A DNA stretch of 64,000 nucleotides from Zymomonas mobilis subsp. pomaceae ATCC 29192. Its GTDB lineage: Bacteria; Pseudomonadota; Alphaproteobacteria; Sphingomonadales; Sphingomonadaceae. Position 1 is the first letter of the stretch. Every line of letters starts with the position of its first letter. Both the position numbers and the translations under genes were made by a program. The notes beneath the pieces were generated by a model. It was not told the origin of the DNA. It was given only the letters and a program-made list of their open reading frames with translations, and searched no databases. Location: assembly GCF_000218875.1 (NCBI RefSeq), contig NC_015709.1:1403501-1467500 (forward strand). The letters are read 5' to 3'. This document shows positions 46,307-55,696 of this stretch, piece after piece.

Positions 46307-47413
46307 TTAAAATTTTTTTTGATGCCTATGATAAGCGGAAAGGCGAGTAATAAGCGGGACAGAAAGCAGTACAGCAAGCAAACGAACGGTTTGCATAGCC
46401 ATGATAAAGGCAAGATCTACTCTATTTGGTGAGGATGCTGCAATAATGGCAATAGAATCAGAACCGCCGGGGCTGGTCGCCAGATAAGCTGTCAAAGGGT
46501 CGATATGGGTAAAGTGGACTAATATAGTAGCCAAAATACCACATAAAACAATCATCAAGATAATAGACGCGAAAACATAAATAAAAGAATGGGCTACATA
46601 GCTAACGACTGAACGTGAAAAACGCATTCCTATACTCCACCCTAGCATGGCATAACTAAAAGCCAATAATAAAGGGGGCAGTGTCAGATCAAGATAGCCT
46701 GTATTTTGTAAAATTATACCCAAAAACATAGGCAATAACAGCCGTCCATTAGGTATATGAAGCATATAGGAAAGGGGTACAGAAATAAGAATCAATGCCA
46801 AGGTTTTTCCAAAATTCAGCCACGGTATATCAGGAAACCAGATAATGGAGGGAAGAGGATGACCGCCATTACCAGAAGACATCCATATTTGTGATACAAA
46901 AGAGGCTGTAATAGCAACGCAAATAACCCGAAAATACTGCATAAAGGCTACAAGCCGAATATCAGCTCCATAGGCTTCAGAAAGTAGCGTCATAATGGTT
47001 GCAGCGCCGGGGGCGGCCCCCCATAAGGCGGTAGTTCCGGGAAAAACCTTCCAATGCGTAAGTAACCATCCCATAAGATTACTCACGAGGATAACCGAAA
47101 AGACACCACTAAAAAAAATGGGCCAGTCTTTCATAATCTCCCCTAAAATTTTGAAGGAGAGGTTATGGGCGACCATGCAGCCAATAACACCCTGTGCGAG
47201 AGAAAATGGTTTTTTTGATAAGTGAACGTGACCATTTAAAACAGAAAATAAAATAGCAGCGGTCATGGGGCCTAATAATAAGGCTGCGGGTATATGAAGG
47301 GTATTCCACAGTAACGTTAAAATAATAGAAGCCAGAATCAGCCCCGTCCACTGCCATTTGGTCGAAAAATCCGCCAATGACCAGCGGGAAGGGGAGTACA
47401 GAAACTTCACCAT
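46307..47413 (-). CDS. AbrB-family membrane permease, copy 2
   Basis: A 368-residue paralogue of the permease at 40.9 kb. It shares 'PAALLLGPMTAAIL', 'GTTALWGAAPGAATIMTLLSEAYGADIRLVAFMQYFR' and 'TAYLATSPGGSDSIAIIAASS' at matching positions, with about ten membrane helices and the same internal duplication. The two copies are in opposite orientation and flank an ene-reductase, MgtC-like, MFS and esterase genes. Substrate unknown. Confidence 0.85.
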   Translation of the reverse strand: MVKFLYSPSRWSLADFSTKWQWTGLILASIILTLLWNTLHIPAALLLGPMTAAILFSVLNGHVHLSKKPFSLAQGVIGCMVAHNLSFKILGEIMKDWPIFFSGVFSVILVSNLMGWLLTHWKVFPGTTALWGAAPGAATIMTLLSEAYGADIRLVAFMQYFRVICVAITASFVSQIWMSSGNGGHPLPSIIWFPDIPWLNFGKTLALILISVPLSYMLHIPNGRLLLPMFLGIILQNTGYLDLTLPPLLLAFSYAMLGWSIGMRFSRSVVSYVAHSFIYVFASIILMIVLCGILATILVHFTHIDPLTAYLATSPGGSDSIAIIAASSPNRVDLAFIMAMQTVRLLAVLLSVPLITRLSAYHRHQKKF

Positions 47414-47835
47414 TGATATCTCAATATAATTTGGTCATCGTCATTACTGGAAGACAAATATCCGAAAAAGTCGGTTTAGGAGGTTTTAAAACCGGTTCTT
47501 GTTAGGAAAGTTTGGGTATCAGGTCAAAATATTGACAACAAAGTAAAAATCAGAGCACGAATCACAAAAAAAATTATAATAGAGGCGGTTCTATAGCGTA
47601 TAATTTTAACAAAAGATAATGATACTTTGTGATTAATACCTAGCGATAATTGTTGATTATTCTAAAAGGAAATTTAATTATTTAAAGATACAAATTTAAT
47701 TTTTTTTATAATTATATTTTTTATTAGGCTTATCTTTTTAGAAATAAGCTCGATAAAGCTTCTAATTCTAGTAAAAAATATAGGTTCTGGTTGTTTTAAA
47801 TAAAACAACTCTCAAAAAACAAATTTTTTGGAAAA
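47414..47835. other. 422-base A+T-rich gene-free region before tRNA-Arg
   Basis: No frame longer than a few codons, very T/A rich in its right half. It probably holds the promoter of the second AbrB-like gene on the left. No repeats, attachment-like copies of the tRNA end or IS ends are visible. Confidence 0.45.
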
Positions 47836-47912
47836 TGGTGCGCCCGGAACGATTCGAACGTCCGGCCCTCAGATTCGTAGTCTGATGCTCTATCCAGCTG
47901 AGCTACGGGCGC
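47836..47912 (-). tRNA. tRNA-Arg (ACG anticodon)
   Basis: A 77-base cloverleaf on the minus strand: acceptor GCGCCCG/CGGGCGC, D arm with AGCTGGATA, anticodon loop CTACGAA (anticodon ACG, wobble A expected to be inosine), T arm with TTCGAAT, discriminator A and encoded CCA. Confidence 0.97.
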
Positions 47913-47997
47913 ATCCTGATCACTTCTTTAAAAAGTGACTATAAAATGAGACAGTTTTCAAAGACTTATAAGCCTTTCATTTTGTCTGTGGCGGCAG

Positions 47998-48026
47998 ATT
48001 TAGAGAGAGTTTCAGATTAATGCAAG
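47998..48026 (-). promoter_or_regulatory. tRNA-Arg promoter
   Basis: On the minus strand, CTTGCA (48021-48026), a 17-base spacer and CTAAAT (47998-48003). The start would fall about 80 bases before the mature tRNA, so a 5' leader must be removed. Confidence 0.55.
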
Positions 48027-48186
48027 CATTATTTTATAGCTTCTTGCATTTTATTAATTTGCTCTTTTTTTTTATCAAAAGTCCTTTGATCGTGGTAAAA
48101 CTAAGGGAAATTAGAACATGGGATTTAAATAATATCAGACTGTTAAAGAAGTCGAAAAATTTTACCTCTAATTTTTGGAACCCCAA

Positions 48187-48804
48187 TTAATAATTGTGTA
48201 ATTGCTGACCGAGTCTGGTTATCGTTTCTTTTTCAGCATTATCAAGTTCTTGTAGTCTGTCTGACACCTGATTCAGTTTTTGGGGATTGATCGGCGGTTT
48301 GTGCTGAATTAAGGCGGCACGGGCTTCTTCAAGGGTATTGATCGCACTTAAAAGAGGATCTCTTCCTGACGAGGCCAAACTCGTTAGATTCTGCTCTGCT
48401 ATGATCCAATTTTCATTTTGTGACTTCGCGACAAGGCAACTGACGCTATCTTGTTTACAAAGGGATACTCTCAGCTTTTCAATCTGCCCCCTAAGCTTTT
48501 GTGCTTGTTTTTCAAAATCTTGATGAGCCGTTTCTGCGGTTGTCAAAATTTTTTCCACACGATTATCAAAATTGGCATCAGGCGGTAAAATAGCCGTAGG
48601 CAGCGGCTTATTTTCGATAATCCGTGTTGGTAATGCCTCATGCTCTATGGGGCGAGAATTAAGTGAGGGAAAACGCTTATCCGGCGTACAGCCGGATAAA
48701 ACGACAGATAGACCCCAACAGCTTCCCCATAAGAGTAAAGGGGAAAGCAAAAAAAGACGTTTTTTACCGCTATTTTGGTTTTTTAACGGACCTATGTTAA
48801 CCAT
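48187..48804 (-). CDS. Putative lipoprotein with coiled coil
   Basis: A 205-residue protein: a basic N-terminus, a hydrophobic run and lipobox 'VVLSGC' (Cys near 39). A long helical region rich in Gln, Lys and Leu follows (about 80-205), with one internal C-x8-C pair ('LCKQDSVSCL'). No enzymatic motif. It starts inside the last codons of hemB (eight-base overlap), so it is translated with it. Function unknown; a periplasmic scaffold is a guess. Confidence 0.7.
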   Translation of the reverse strand: MVNIGPLKNQNSGKKRLFLLSPLLLWGSCWGLSVVLSGCTPDKRFPSLNSRPIEHEALPTRIIENKPLPTAILPPDANFDNRVEKILTTAETAHQDFEKQAQKLRGQIEKLRVSLCKQDSVSCLVAKSQNENWIIAEQNLTSLASSGRDPLLSAINTLEEARAALIQHKPPINPQKLNQVSDRLQELDNAEKETITRLGQQLHNY

Positions 48805-49798
48805 TCAGAAGCTTTGCAGCATGAACCGCGTGATAGGTTAAAACGCCCGCTGCTCCAGCACGTTTAAAGCAGATAAGCGTTTCCAAAACCGCGCGATCTT
48901 TATCCAACATACCCGCTGCAAAAGCAGCTTCCAACATGGCGTATTCACCAGATACCTGATAGGCAAAAACGGGCAATTTGAAGGTATCCTTCACCCGCCA
49001 TAAAATATCAAGATAAGGCAAACCCGGTTTTACCATGACACTATCTGCGCCTTCGGCAATATCCATAGCGACTTCACGCAAAGCTTCTTCGCTATTGGCA
49101 GGATCCATCTGATAGGTTTTTTTATCAGCCTTGAATACACCTGCCGAACCTACTGCATCTCGGAAAGGATTATAAAAGACGCTCGCATATTTTGCTGCGT
49201 AAGACATAATTTGAACATTCCGGTGCCCTTCGCTTTCTAACATTTCACGAATAGCACTGACACGACCATCCATCATATCGGAAGGCGCAATAATATCTGC
49301 ACCAGCTTCGGCCTGAACACGAGCCTGCTTAATGAGAAGATCTTTGGTTTCATCGTTCAGAACATAGCCTTGCTCATCAACAATGCCATCATGTCCATGA
49401 CTGGTATAAGGATCTAAGGCTACATCAGTTAATAAACCAATTTCGGGTACGGCATCCTTAATAGCGCGAATAGCCTGACACATCAGATTATCAGAGTTCC
49501 AAGCCTCTTTTCCATCTTCACTGCGCTTTGACATATCCGTATTCGGGAACAAAGCGAGGCAGGGAATACCTAAACTATAGGCTAGTTTTGCCTGTTCAAC
49601 GATCAGATCAACAGACCAACGAAAGACCCCCGGCATGGAGTGGACAGGTTCTTGAACCCCCATACCACTCGTCACAAATAACGGCCAGATGAAATCCGCT
49701 GGCGTTAAAACATTCTCAGAGTGAAGATTACGGCTCCACGCTGAAGCACGGACACGACGCAAACGGGTCGCCGGATAGCTAGTAGAGATCAAAGACAT
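48797..49798 (-). CDS. hemB: Delta-aminolevulinic acid dehydratase (porphobilinogen synthase)
   Basis: A 333-residue enzyme joining two aminolevulinates to porphobilinogen, upstream of HemC. 'RRVRASAWSRNL' and 'LTPADFIWPLFV' are N-terminal signatures. 'DVALDPYTSHGHDGI' has the metal-site residues of the non-cysteine, magnesium-type family, 'IIAPSDMMDGRV' is the active-site segment, and a Lys forms the Schiff base in 'MVKPGLPYLDI'. hemC and hemD are more than 20 kb away. A lipoprotein gene overlaps the end. Confidence 0.97.
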   Translation of the reverse strand: MSLISTSYPATRLRRVRASAWSRNLHSENVLTPADFIWPLFVTSGMGVQEPVHSMPGVFRWSVDLIVEQAKLAYSLGIPCLALFPNTDMSKRSEDGKEAWNSDNLMCQAIRAIKDAVPEIGLLTDVALDPYTSHGHDGIVDEQGYVLNDETKDLLIKQARVQAEAGADIIAPSDMMDGRVSAIREMLESEGHRNVQIMSYAAKYASVFYNPFRDAVGSAGVFKADKKTYQMDPANSEEALREVAMDIAEGADSVMVKPGLPYLDILWRVKDTFKLPVFAYQVSGEYAMLEAAFAAGMLDKDRAVLETLICFKRAGAAGVLTYHAVHAAKLLNG

Positions 49799-49865
49799 GA
49801 ATCTTTTATTAAAACAGCAAACCTGTAATGACTAGAGATATTATGTAAAATTTAGATTTTTCTGT

Positions 49866-49904
49866 AAAAATCCCCTGCCATTTTGAATAAAAGACAGGGG
49901 ATTT
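49866..49904 (-). terminator. valS terminator
   Basis: Stem AAATCCCCTG/CAGGGGATTT (49868-49877 with 49895-49904), with ATTTTTAC following on the minus strand, directly downstream of valS. Confidence 0.7.
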
Positions 49905-49922
49905 GTTGCTATAAAGCTATCT

Positions 49923-52577
49923 TTACATAAGACGTGCTAAAGCAGCTTCTAGTTTTTCTATTTCTGTTGCAAAATTTTCGAGCCGATCGCGATTTTCAGC
50001 TACAACTTCTGGCTTGGCACGTGCAACAAAGTTAGGATTAGATAACCGTTTTTCAGTCGCTATCTTTTCCTTATTCGCTGTCTCAATTGCCTTTTTTAGA
50101 CGGCCCCGTTCGGCATCCAAATCGATTACGCCTTCCAAGGGAAGCACAAAAGTCGCTTCATCTACTACAATTTGGGCGGCGGCGCCTTTCGGTGCTATCT
50201 CATCATGAATGGCGTCTATGCGCCCCAAACGCTGTAATAAAGGCGCAAAATGTTCTAAATTAGCCGCTGTTTTCTCAGGCACGCCATGGCTATGCAACGG
50301 AATTTTCATAGAAGGCGGCACATTTAATTCGGAACGGGTCGCGCGAATGGCTGTAATTAAACGAATAAGCCAGTCAATTTTATTTTGTGCGCTCTCGTCA
50401 ACCGTCCAGTTTTGATAATCTGGCCATGAGGCAACAATCAATTCATGATCGCGTTCGCCCATGGCATGCCATAACTCTTCTGTAATAAAGGGCATGATCG
50501 GATGAAGCATAATCAGAATCTGATCAATTACCCAGCTAAGAACTGAAATAGTTTCCTGCCATTGAGTCTGATCCTGATCTTCTTTTTGCATCAGAATCGG
50601 TTTGATCAGTTCCAGATACCAATCACAAAAATCATTCCAAACAAAGTGATAAAGCGTGTTGGCCAGCTCATCATAACGCATGTCTGTAATGCTGTGATCC
50701 AGCGCTTTGGCTGTGCGGGCTGTTTCGGCAATAATCCAGTTGTTAACCGTTAAAGTCGCTTGCGGTGGCTGTTGATTCCTATTGACCGTGCAGTTGTTAT
50801 TTTGAGCAAAGCGAACCGCATTCCATAGTTTTGTAGCGAAATTACGATAGCCTTCCACTCGTTTTTCGTCGAGTTTAATATCGCGTCCCTGACTTTCCAT
50901 CGCGCAGAGCGTGAAACGCAAGGCATCGGCGCCGTATTTATCAATCAAACCCAAAGGATCGACTGTATTACCCTTGGATTTTGACATCTTCGAGCCATCA
51001 GCTGCCCTGACCAAGCCATGAAGATAGAGTTTAGGGAAGGGCACATCCTTCATAAAATGGATTCCCTGCATAATCATGCGGGCATCCCAGAAGAACAAAA
51101 TGTCAAAGCCAGAAATCAAGACATCATTGGGATAACGTCCAGAGGCTCTTGGATCTTTTTCTGGCCATCCCAAGGTAGCAAAAGGCCATAAAGCGGATGA
51201 AAACCAAGTATCCAATACATCGGGATCACGTCGTAAGGGAGCGTTCTGCCCTGCTTTTGCTTGGGCGCTCTCTTCATTTTCGGCAACGATGACGTCGCCT
51301 TTTTCCGTGTACCAGACCGGAATTTGATGTCCCCACCATAACTGGCGGGAAATACACCAAGGTTGAATATTTTCGAGCCAATTATAATAGGTCTTTGTCC
51401 AGCTTTCAGGAATTATTTTGATTTTACCTGAACGAACGGCTTCCAAGGCAGGCTGGGCTAATTTTTCGGCGTCGACATACCATTGATCTGTTAACCAAGG
51501 TTCAATCGGTACACCTGAACGATCCCCATAAGGCGCTTGAATAACACGATCTTCAATTTTTTCTAAAAGTCCTAATTCTTCGATTTTTTCAACGATAACT
51601 TTACGCGCTTCAAAGCGATCTAATCCGATGAAGGCATCGGGCACATCTTGCCTTGCCGTCTGAACAACACGGGCTTCGGCATTGAGCATGTTCAGCATGT
51701 CGGTGGGTTTAATTCCGGCGCGCTTTCCTACTTCAAAATCGTTAAAATCATGTCCGGGTGTAATTTTGACTGCACCTGACCCTAATTCTGGATCGGCATG
51801 GGTATCTGCAATAATGGGAATTAAACGATTGGTAATAGGAAGTCGGATATTTTTACCAATAAGTGCTTTATAGCGTTCGTCATCGGGGTTAACGGCAACA
51901 GCCATATCCGCCAGCATGGTCTCGGGACGCGTAGTGGCTACTATAATATAGCGTGAACCATCCTCTAACGGATAACGGAAATGCCAGAAATGGCCTTGGA
52001 CTTCTCGCGTTTCCACTTCGAGATCCGAAATCGCCGTGCCTAAGTGAGGGTCCCAGTTAACAAGCCGCTTATCACGATAGATTAAACCCTCATCATAGAG
52101 GGAAACAAAAACCTTGGAGACGGCGGCAGAAAAACCTTCATCCATCGTGAAACGTTCATGTGCCCAGTCACAAGAGGCCCCTAAACGCCGTAACTGCCGC
52201 GTGATAGTGCCACCTGATTCAGCCTTCCATTGCCATACTTTTTCAATGAAAGCCTCTCGGCTCATATCTGTTCTTTTGATGCCTTCTTTTGCTAGATTGC
52301 GTTCTACGACCATTTGGGTCGCTATGCCGGCATGATCGGTGCCGACTACCCATAAGGCATCTTTCCCTTTTAATCGGGCATGTCGAACCAGAATATCTTG
52401 CAAAGTATCATCAAGGGCATGGCCGATATGAAGCGATCCCGTGACATTGGGAGGTGGAATTACAATTGTAAAAGGTTCAGCATCGGAGCGTTCCGGGTGG
52501 AATAAGCCTTTTTCTTCCCAATGGGCATACCAACGGGATTCAATAGCGGCAGGATCAAACGTCTTATCTATGGTCAT
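49923..52577 (-). CDS. valS: Valyl-tRNA synthetase
   Basis: An 884-residue class I synthetase. HIGH motif in '[16 protein letters not shown]' (about 40-55), the CP1 editing domain ('[10 protein letters not shown]'), KMSKS in '[15 protein letters not shown]', the anticodon domain and a C-terminal coiled coil ('[16 protein letters not shown]'). Length is a little below the E. coli enzyme, usual for alphaproteobacteria. Normally valS and popZ are neighbours in this class; here a cyclase gene on the plus strand lies between. Confidence 0.97.
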   Translation of the reverse strand: MTIDKTFDPAAIESRWYAHWEEKGLFHPERSDAEPFTIVIPPPNVTGSLHIGHALDDTLQDILVRHARLKGKDALWVVGTDHAGIATQMVVERNLAKEGIKRTDMSREAFIEKVWQWKAESGGTITRQLRRLGASCDWAHERFTMDEGFSAAVSKVFVSLYDEGLIYRDKRLVNWDPHLGTAISDLEVETREVQGHFWHFRYPLEDGSRYIIVATTRPETMLADMAVAVNPDDERYKALIGKNIRLPITNRLIPIIADTHADPELGSGAVKITPGHDFNDFEVGKRAGIKPTDMLNMLNAEARVVQTARQDVPDAFIGLDRFEARKVIVEKIEELGLLEKIEDRVIQAPYGDRSGVPIEPWLTDQWYVDAEKLAQPALEAVRSGKIKIIPESWTKTYYNWLENIQPWCISRQLWWGHQIPVWYTEKGDVIVAENEESAQAKAGQNAPLRRDPDVLDTWFSSALWPFATLGWPEKDPRASGRYPNDVLISGFDILFFWDARMIMQGIHFMKDVPFPKLYLHGLVRAADGSKMSKSKGNTVDPLGLIDKYGADALRFTLCAMESQGRDIKLDEKRVEGYRNFATKLWNAVRFAQNNNCTVNRNQQPPQATLTVNNWIIAETARTAKALDHSITDMRYDELANTLYHFVWNDFCDWYLELIKPILMQKEDQDQTQWQETISVLSWVIDQILIMLHPIMPFITEELWHAMGERDHELIVASWPDYQNWTVDESAQNKIDWLIRLITAIRATRSELNVPPSMKIPLHSHGVPEKTAANLEHFAPLLQRLGRIDAIHDEIAPKGAAAQIVVDEATFVLPLEGVIDLDAERGRLKKAIETANKEKIATEKRLSNPNFVARAKPEVVAENRDRLENFATEIEKLEAALARLM

Positions 52578-52690
52578 GATGCGCTTTTCTATCGCCTCCT
52601 TTCGCGTGATGCCAGCCGCAATCTTGCTTTTAAGATAGATTAGAGATGCTTTTTATGAAGGATTATTCAGATTGAAGGCGTATAGCCTTT

Positions 52691-53578
52691 TTGAAAGAAC
52701 GCCGATTGCCTGATATCAGGATAAAGATGATGATAAAAAAGAACCAAGAAGACGATGTCGTCTCACCCACAATTTTGCTTATTATATCCGAGCTTCTCAG
52801 CTTCTTTTTACTTTTTAGCTCTATTATCCTCATCTGCTCGGTTGCATCTCATGCGGCGACCCCAATTCCGGTTTATGGCTATAAAATAGTGCATAGCTAT
52901 CCTCATGATACTAAGGCTTTTACCGAAGGTTTATTTTATCGAAACGGCTTTCTTTATGAAAGCACGGGTCTCAATGGTCATTCCTCTATCCGTAAAGTCA
53001 ATTTAGAAAGCGGCAAGGTTGTCCAGCAAGTGGCCATTGAACATCGTTATTTTGGTGAAGGTATCAGCGACTGGAAAGACAAGCTCGTTAGCCTCACTTG
53101 GCAATCTCATTTAGGTTTTGTTTGGGATTTAAAAAGCCTTCATCGACAGCATAGCTTTGATTATGATGGAGAAGGTTGGGGTCTGACACACAATGATAAA
53201 TATCTCATTATGAGTGATGGCTCGCCTATTATCCGTTTTTTAGATCCCAATAGTTTGACCCCTATCCGTACTATTACTGTCACGGTTAATGGTGAAGAAT
53301 TGCCCGAACTGAACGAACTGGAATGGGTGAACGGGGAAATATTGGCAAATGTTTGGCAAACTGACCGAATTGTGCGGATTGATCCCGATACGGGCAAGGT
53401 GGTGGGTATTATTGACCTTACGGGCCTTTTAAGTCAGGCTGGCCCGATTTCACCCCCCGTAGATGTGCTCAATGGTATTGCTTGGGATAGTGTAGGTAAC
53501 CGACTTTTTGTTACCGGCAAATTGTGGCCTAAAATTTTTGAAATAACCCTGGAACATCCGACGAAAACCCATAGATAA
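52691..53578 (+). CDS. Exported glutaminyl-peptide cyclotransferase (plant-type glutamine cyclase)
   Basis: A 295-residue protein. An N-terminal hydrophobic run (about 28-55, 'LIISELLSFFLLFSSIILICS') acts as a signal or anchor, preceded by a Lys-rich stretch. The beta-propeller domain carries 'VHSYPHDTKAFTEGLFY', 'FGEGISDWKDKLVSLTW', 'LNELEWVNGEILANVWQTDRI' and 'VLNGIAWDSVGNRLFVTGK'. The family makes N-terminal pyroglutamate on secreted peptides or proteins. It is transcribed opposite to the valS and PopZ-like genes on either side. Confidence 0.88.
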   Translation: MKERRLPDIRIKMMIKKNQEDDVVSPTILLIISELLSFFLLFSSIILICSVASHAATPIPVYGYKIVHSYPHDTKAFTEGLFYRNGFLYESTGLNGHSSIRKVNLESGKVVQQVAIEHRYFGEGISDWKDKLVSLTWQSHLGFVWDLKSLHRQHSFDYDGEGWGLTHNDKYLIMSDGSPIIRFLDPNSLTPIRTITVTVNGEELPELNELEWVNGEILANVWQTDRIVRIDPDTGKVVGIIDLTGLLSQAGPISPPVDVLNGIAWDSVGNRLFVTGKLWPKIFEITLEHPTKTHR

Positions 53579-53707
53579 AATATACTGGAATTAAATGGGT
53601 AATTCATGAAACCTGAATGATAGCTTCTTATCGCTGGCTATCATTCAGAATAGGTGAATCTGATATATTAAGATTGAAATTTTAAGGTCGCTTTTTCAGT
53701 TGATATT

Positions 53708-54229
53708 CTAGAGATGTTGCCCAGTGATACGAGCAATTTCACGCGAAACCATGGCTTCAACAATAGGCGGCAAATTAGTATCCAGCCATTCTTTCAGCAT
53801 AGGACGCAACATTTCTTTTACCAAAGCTTCTAACGTTAAATCCTGATGAGAAGATTGGCTGATCATCATAGATGAAAGATTTTTCAACGCCTGACGGCTA
53901 GCCTGTTCTGCTTTTTCAGACATCAGTGATTCCTGTTGAACTTGGGATGTATTCTCTGGAATATGGCCATTCAAAGCAGTATTGTTATCAATATTGGCAC
54001 GGCGCTCATTATCCATGTTATGATCCTTCGATACGCTTTTGCGGACAGGTTCCGTTAATTCTAATACGCTATTATCTGTAGTCGGTTGCGTAGGATGCTT
54101 ACAGGATTCTTCCTGCCTATCTGTATCTGATAAAGTCGTGCCACTGTTCTGACGATTACCATCCGCTATGATGCGTTTGATAGAGGCAAGGATATCTTCC
54201 ATCGAAGGTTCTGGGCGCATATCGATCAT
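53708..54229 (-). CDS. PopZ/DUF2497-family polar organising protein
   Basis: A 173-residue protein with the three PopZ parts. An N-terminal helix 'EPSMEDILASIKRIIADG' (about 7-24) binds partners, the low-complexity middle is Ser/Thr/Gln-rich instead of Pro-Glu-Asp-rich, and a C-terminal helical oligomerisation region has 'TLEALVKEMLRPMLKEWLDTNLPPIVEAMVSREIARI' (about 134-170). In Caulobacter PopZ anchors ParB at the pole and popZ lies beside valS. The family match is clear but polar function here is inferred. An alternative start is the ATG at 54220. Confidence 0.8.
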   Translation of the reverse strand: MIDMRPEPSMEDILASIKRIIADGNRQNSGTTLSDTDRQEESCKHPTQPTTDNSVLELTEPVRKSVSKDHNMDNERRANIDNNTALNGHIPENTSQVQQESLMSEKAEQASRQALKNLSSMMISQSSHQDLTLEALVKEMLRPMLKEWLDTNLPPIVEAMVSREIARITGQHL

Positions 54230-54638
54230 GCTTATATTGTGCCTGTTTTGATTTTCTTTGTCACGATCCGTTTTTGTAATTTCGGATGACTGAATATGAA
54301 CTGTGATATTTTAGCCGGAAATAATAATATATTGAAACTAAAAAATAGAATAATCTTTTCTATATAAGAAAGTGATTTTTCTCCGTTTCTGATCAGGTTT
54401 TTAATAAAGTTAATCTCTATTATACGATAGAGAATAAATTATTGCCTTGTTTTAAGCATTTTGGGCTTAGGGGTTTTGGGCTATCCGAGAAATTTTTGAA
54501 ATATTAATATCTTTTTTAAATTTCTAATATGTTTTTAGAATTTATTTTTGAGCGAAATTTGTTTTTTTCTTTTTACAAAGAGTCTGTTGTGCGGTTTTAT
54601 CAGGCTTCCTACATTCTTATGAAAGAATAGGAGATTAT
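54230..54638. other. 409-base A+T-rich gene-free region
   Basis: Lies between the divergent PopZ-like and DUF1476 genes. It ends in a promoter-like pair before DUF1476. The central 54300-54560 part is rich in T and A runs. No coding frame, stem or repeat is seen. Confidence 0.45.
54586..54614 (+). promoter_or_regulatory. Putative DUF1476-bolA-grxD promoter
   Basis: GTTGTG (54586-54591), a 17-base spacer and CTACAT (54609-54614). The start would be near 54621, some 18 bases before the ATG. Confidence 0.4.
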
Positions 54639-55007
54639 ATGGACATCCACTCTTCCGGTCATCGAAGCCCCCACGCCGCCGATTCGAGTCTATCCTCGGC
54701 AGCTTCTCCTAAGACAGAAGATCTTTTTTCCCGCGAACAGGCAACTCTTCTACGCTTTTTGGCAAGGCGTAATCGGTTGTTAGCAACGTGGGCTGCAGAG
54801 ATGATGCATCTGACGCCAGAGGAGGCTGACCCTTATACCAAGGGATTTGTTGGTGCTGGATTTGAAGAAATGGACGAGGAAAGCATTATTTCTCGTTTAT
54901 TGGGCGATATACTGTCGGCTAATGTGGATGTCGAAGAGAGTCAAATTCGCGCGATGCTGGATCGTAAATCGATTGAAGCTAAACGGCAGTTATTAGGAGC
55001 AGTATAA
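54639..55007 (+). CDS. DUF1476 protein (ATP synthase zeta-subunit-like)
   Basis: A 122-residue all-helical protein with AGGAG six bases before the ATG. It matches the DUF1476 pattern: a variable N-terminus, then 'FLARRNRLLATWAAEMMHLTPEEADPY' (about 45-71) and 'FEEMDEESIISRLLGDI'. Related proteins are zeta inhibitors of the F1-ATPase in Paracoccus. In other alphaproteobacteria, from memory, the gene precedes the pur cluster and bolA; here bolA follows six bases later. Confidence 0.8.
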   Translation: MDIHSSGHRSPHAADSSLSSAASPKTEDLFSREQATLLRFLARRNRLLATWAAEMMHLTPEEADPYTKGFVGAGFEEMDEESIISRLLGDILSANVDVEESQIRAMLDRKSIEAKRQLLGAV

Positions 55008-55012
55008 GCCAT

Positions 55013-55255
55013 ATGGCTATGAATATACAGGAAATCGAGCAGTTTATTTTAACCGCTATTCCAGATGCTAAGATCGAAATTACTGATCTTAAAGGTGATG
55101 GAGAACATTATAGCGCCGAAGTTATTTCGGCTTCTTTTAAAGGTCTTTCTCGACTGGCGCAGCATCGGCTTGTTTACGATGCTTTTGGTGGCCGTATGGG
55201 AGAAGAGCTTCACGCTTTAAAGTTAATGACTAGGGTCGCTAAAGTTAATGACTAG
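55013..55255 (+). CDS. BolA-family protein with duplicated 3' end
   Basis: An 80-residue protein of the BolA/IbaG type that partners monothiol glutaredoxins in iron-sulfur control. 'IEQFILTAIPDAKIEITDLKGDGEHYSAEVISASFKGLSRLAQHRLVYDAF' holds the KH-like fold with the 'F.G.S...RH..V' motif. A perfect 22-bp tandem duplication (55219-55240 and 55241-55262) shifts the last codons. The tail reads 'TRVAKVND' where a single copy would give 'TRVAE' and a stop. The rest of the fold is intact, so function is probably kept. Confidence 0.9.
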   Translation: MAMNIQEIEQFILTAIPDAKIEITDLKGDGEHYSAEVISASFKGLSRLAQHRLVYDAFGGRMGEELHALKLMTRVAKVND

Positions 55256-55262
55256 GGTCGCT
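55219..55262. repeat. 22-bp perfect tandem duplication
   Basis: Two adjoining identical 22-base units (55219-55240, 55241-55262) at the 3' end of the BolA gene. 22 is not a multiple of three, so the second unit is read in another frame and ends at a TAG within it. Confidence 0.95.
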
Positions 55263-55307
55263 GAATAAGCCGTTTGATTATCTATAAGGAAGAGGAAGGA
55301 ATTTTTT

Positions 55308-55637
55308 ATGACTAATGCCGTTATGGAACAGATTAAGGACGTTCTCGCTAAAAGTCCGGTCGTCCTTTTTATGAAGGGGACGCCTTTATTTCCACAATGT
55401 GGTTTTTCTAATCAGGTTGTTGCTATCCTTAATGATATGGGCATCGAATATGATGCTGTGGATGTTTTGCAGGATCCCGAAATCCGTCAGGCTGTTAAGG
55501 TTTATTCTGACTGGCCAACTTTTCCCCAGCTTTATGTAAAAGGCGAACTTGTCGGCGGCTGTGACATTGTAATGGAAATGTATGAAAGCGGCGAATTGGC
55601 GGATCTTTTCAAAAAAGAAAATATTGCCCAAAAATAA
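55308..55637 (+). CDS. grxD: Monothiol glutaredoxin GrxD
   Basis: A 109-residue Grx4 family protein. 'VVLFMKGTPLFPQCGFSNQ' carries the C-G-F-S active site (Cys near 30), and 'WPTFPQLYVKGELVGGCDIV' the glutathione-binding segment. It assembles or carries [2Fe-2S] clusters with BolA proteins. A good AGGAAG leads the ATG. bolA-grxD linkage is conserved in alphaproteobacteria. Confidence 0.95.
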   Translation: MTNAVMEQIKDVLAKSPVVLFMKGTPLFPQCGFSNQVVAILNDMGIEYDAVDVLQDPEIRQAVKVYSDWPTFPQLYVKGELVGGCDIVMEMYESGELADLFKKENIAQK

Positions 55638-55696
55638 GTAAGGAAGTTAAGCGATAAAGCTATTTCAGACTGAAAGCACAGGGACTTGTTCATTTT

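Noticed and set aside
39263..47912. Attachment-site duplicates of the tRNA ends
   Set aside because: I looked for a second copy of either tRNA 3' end inside the block and saw none; no integrase is present.
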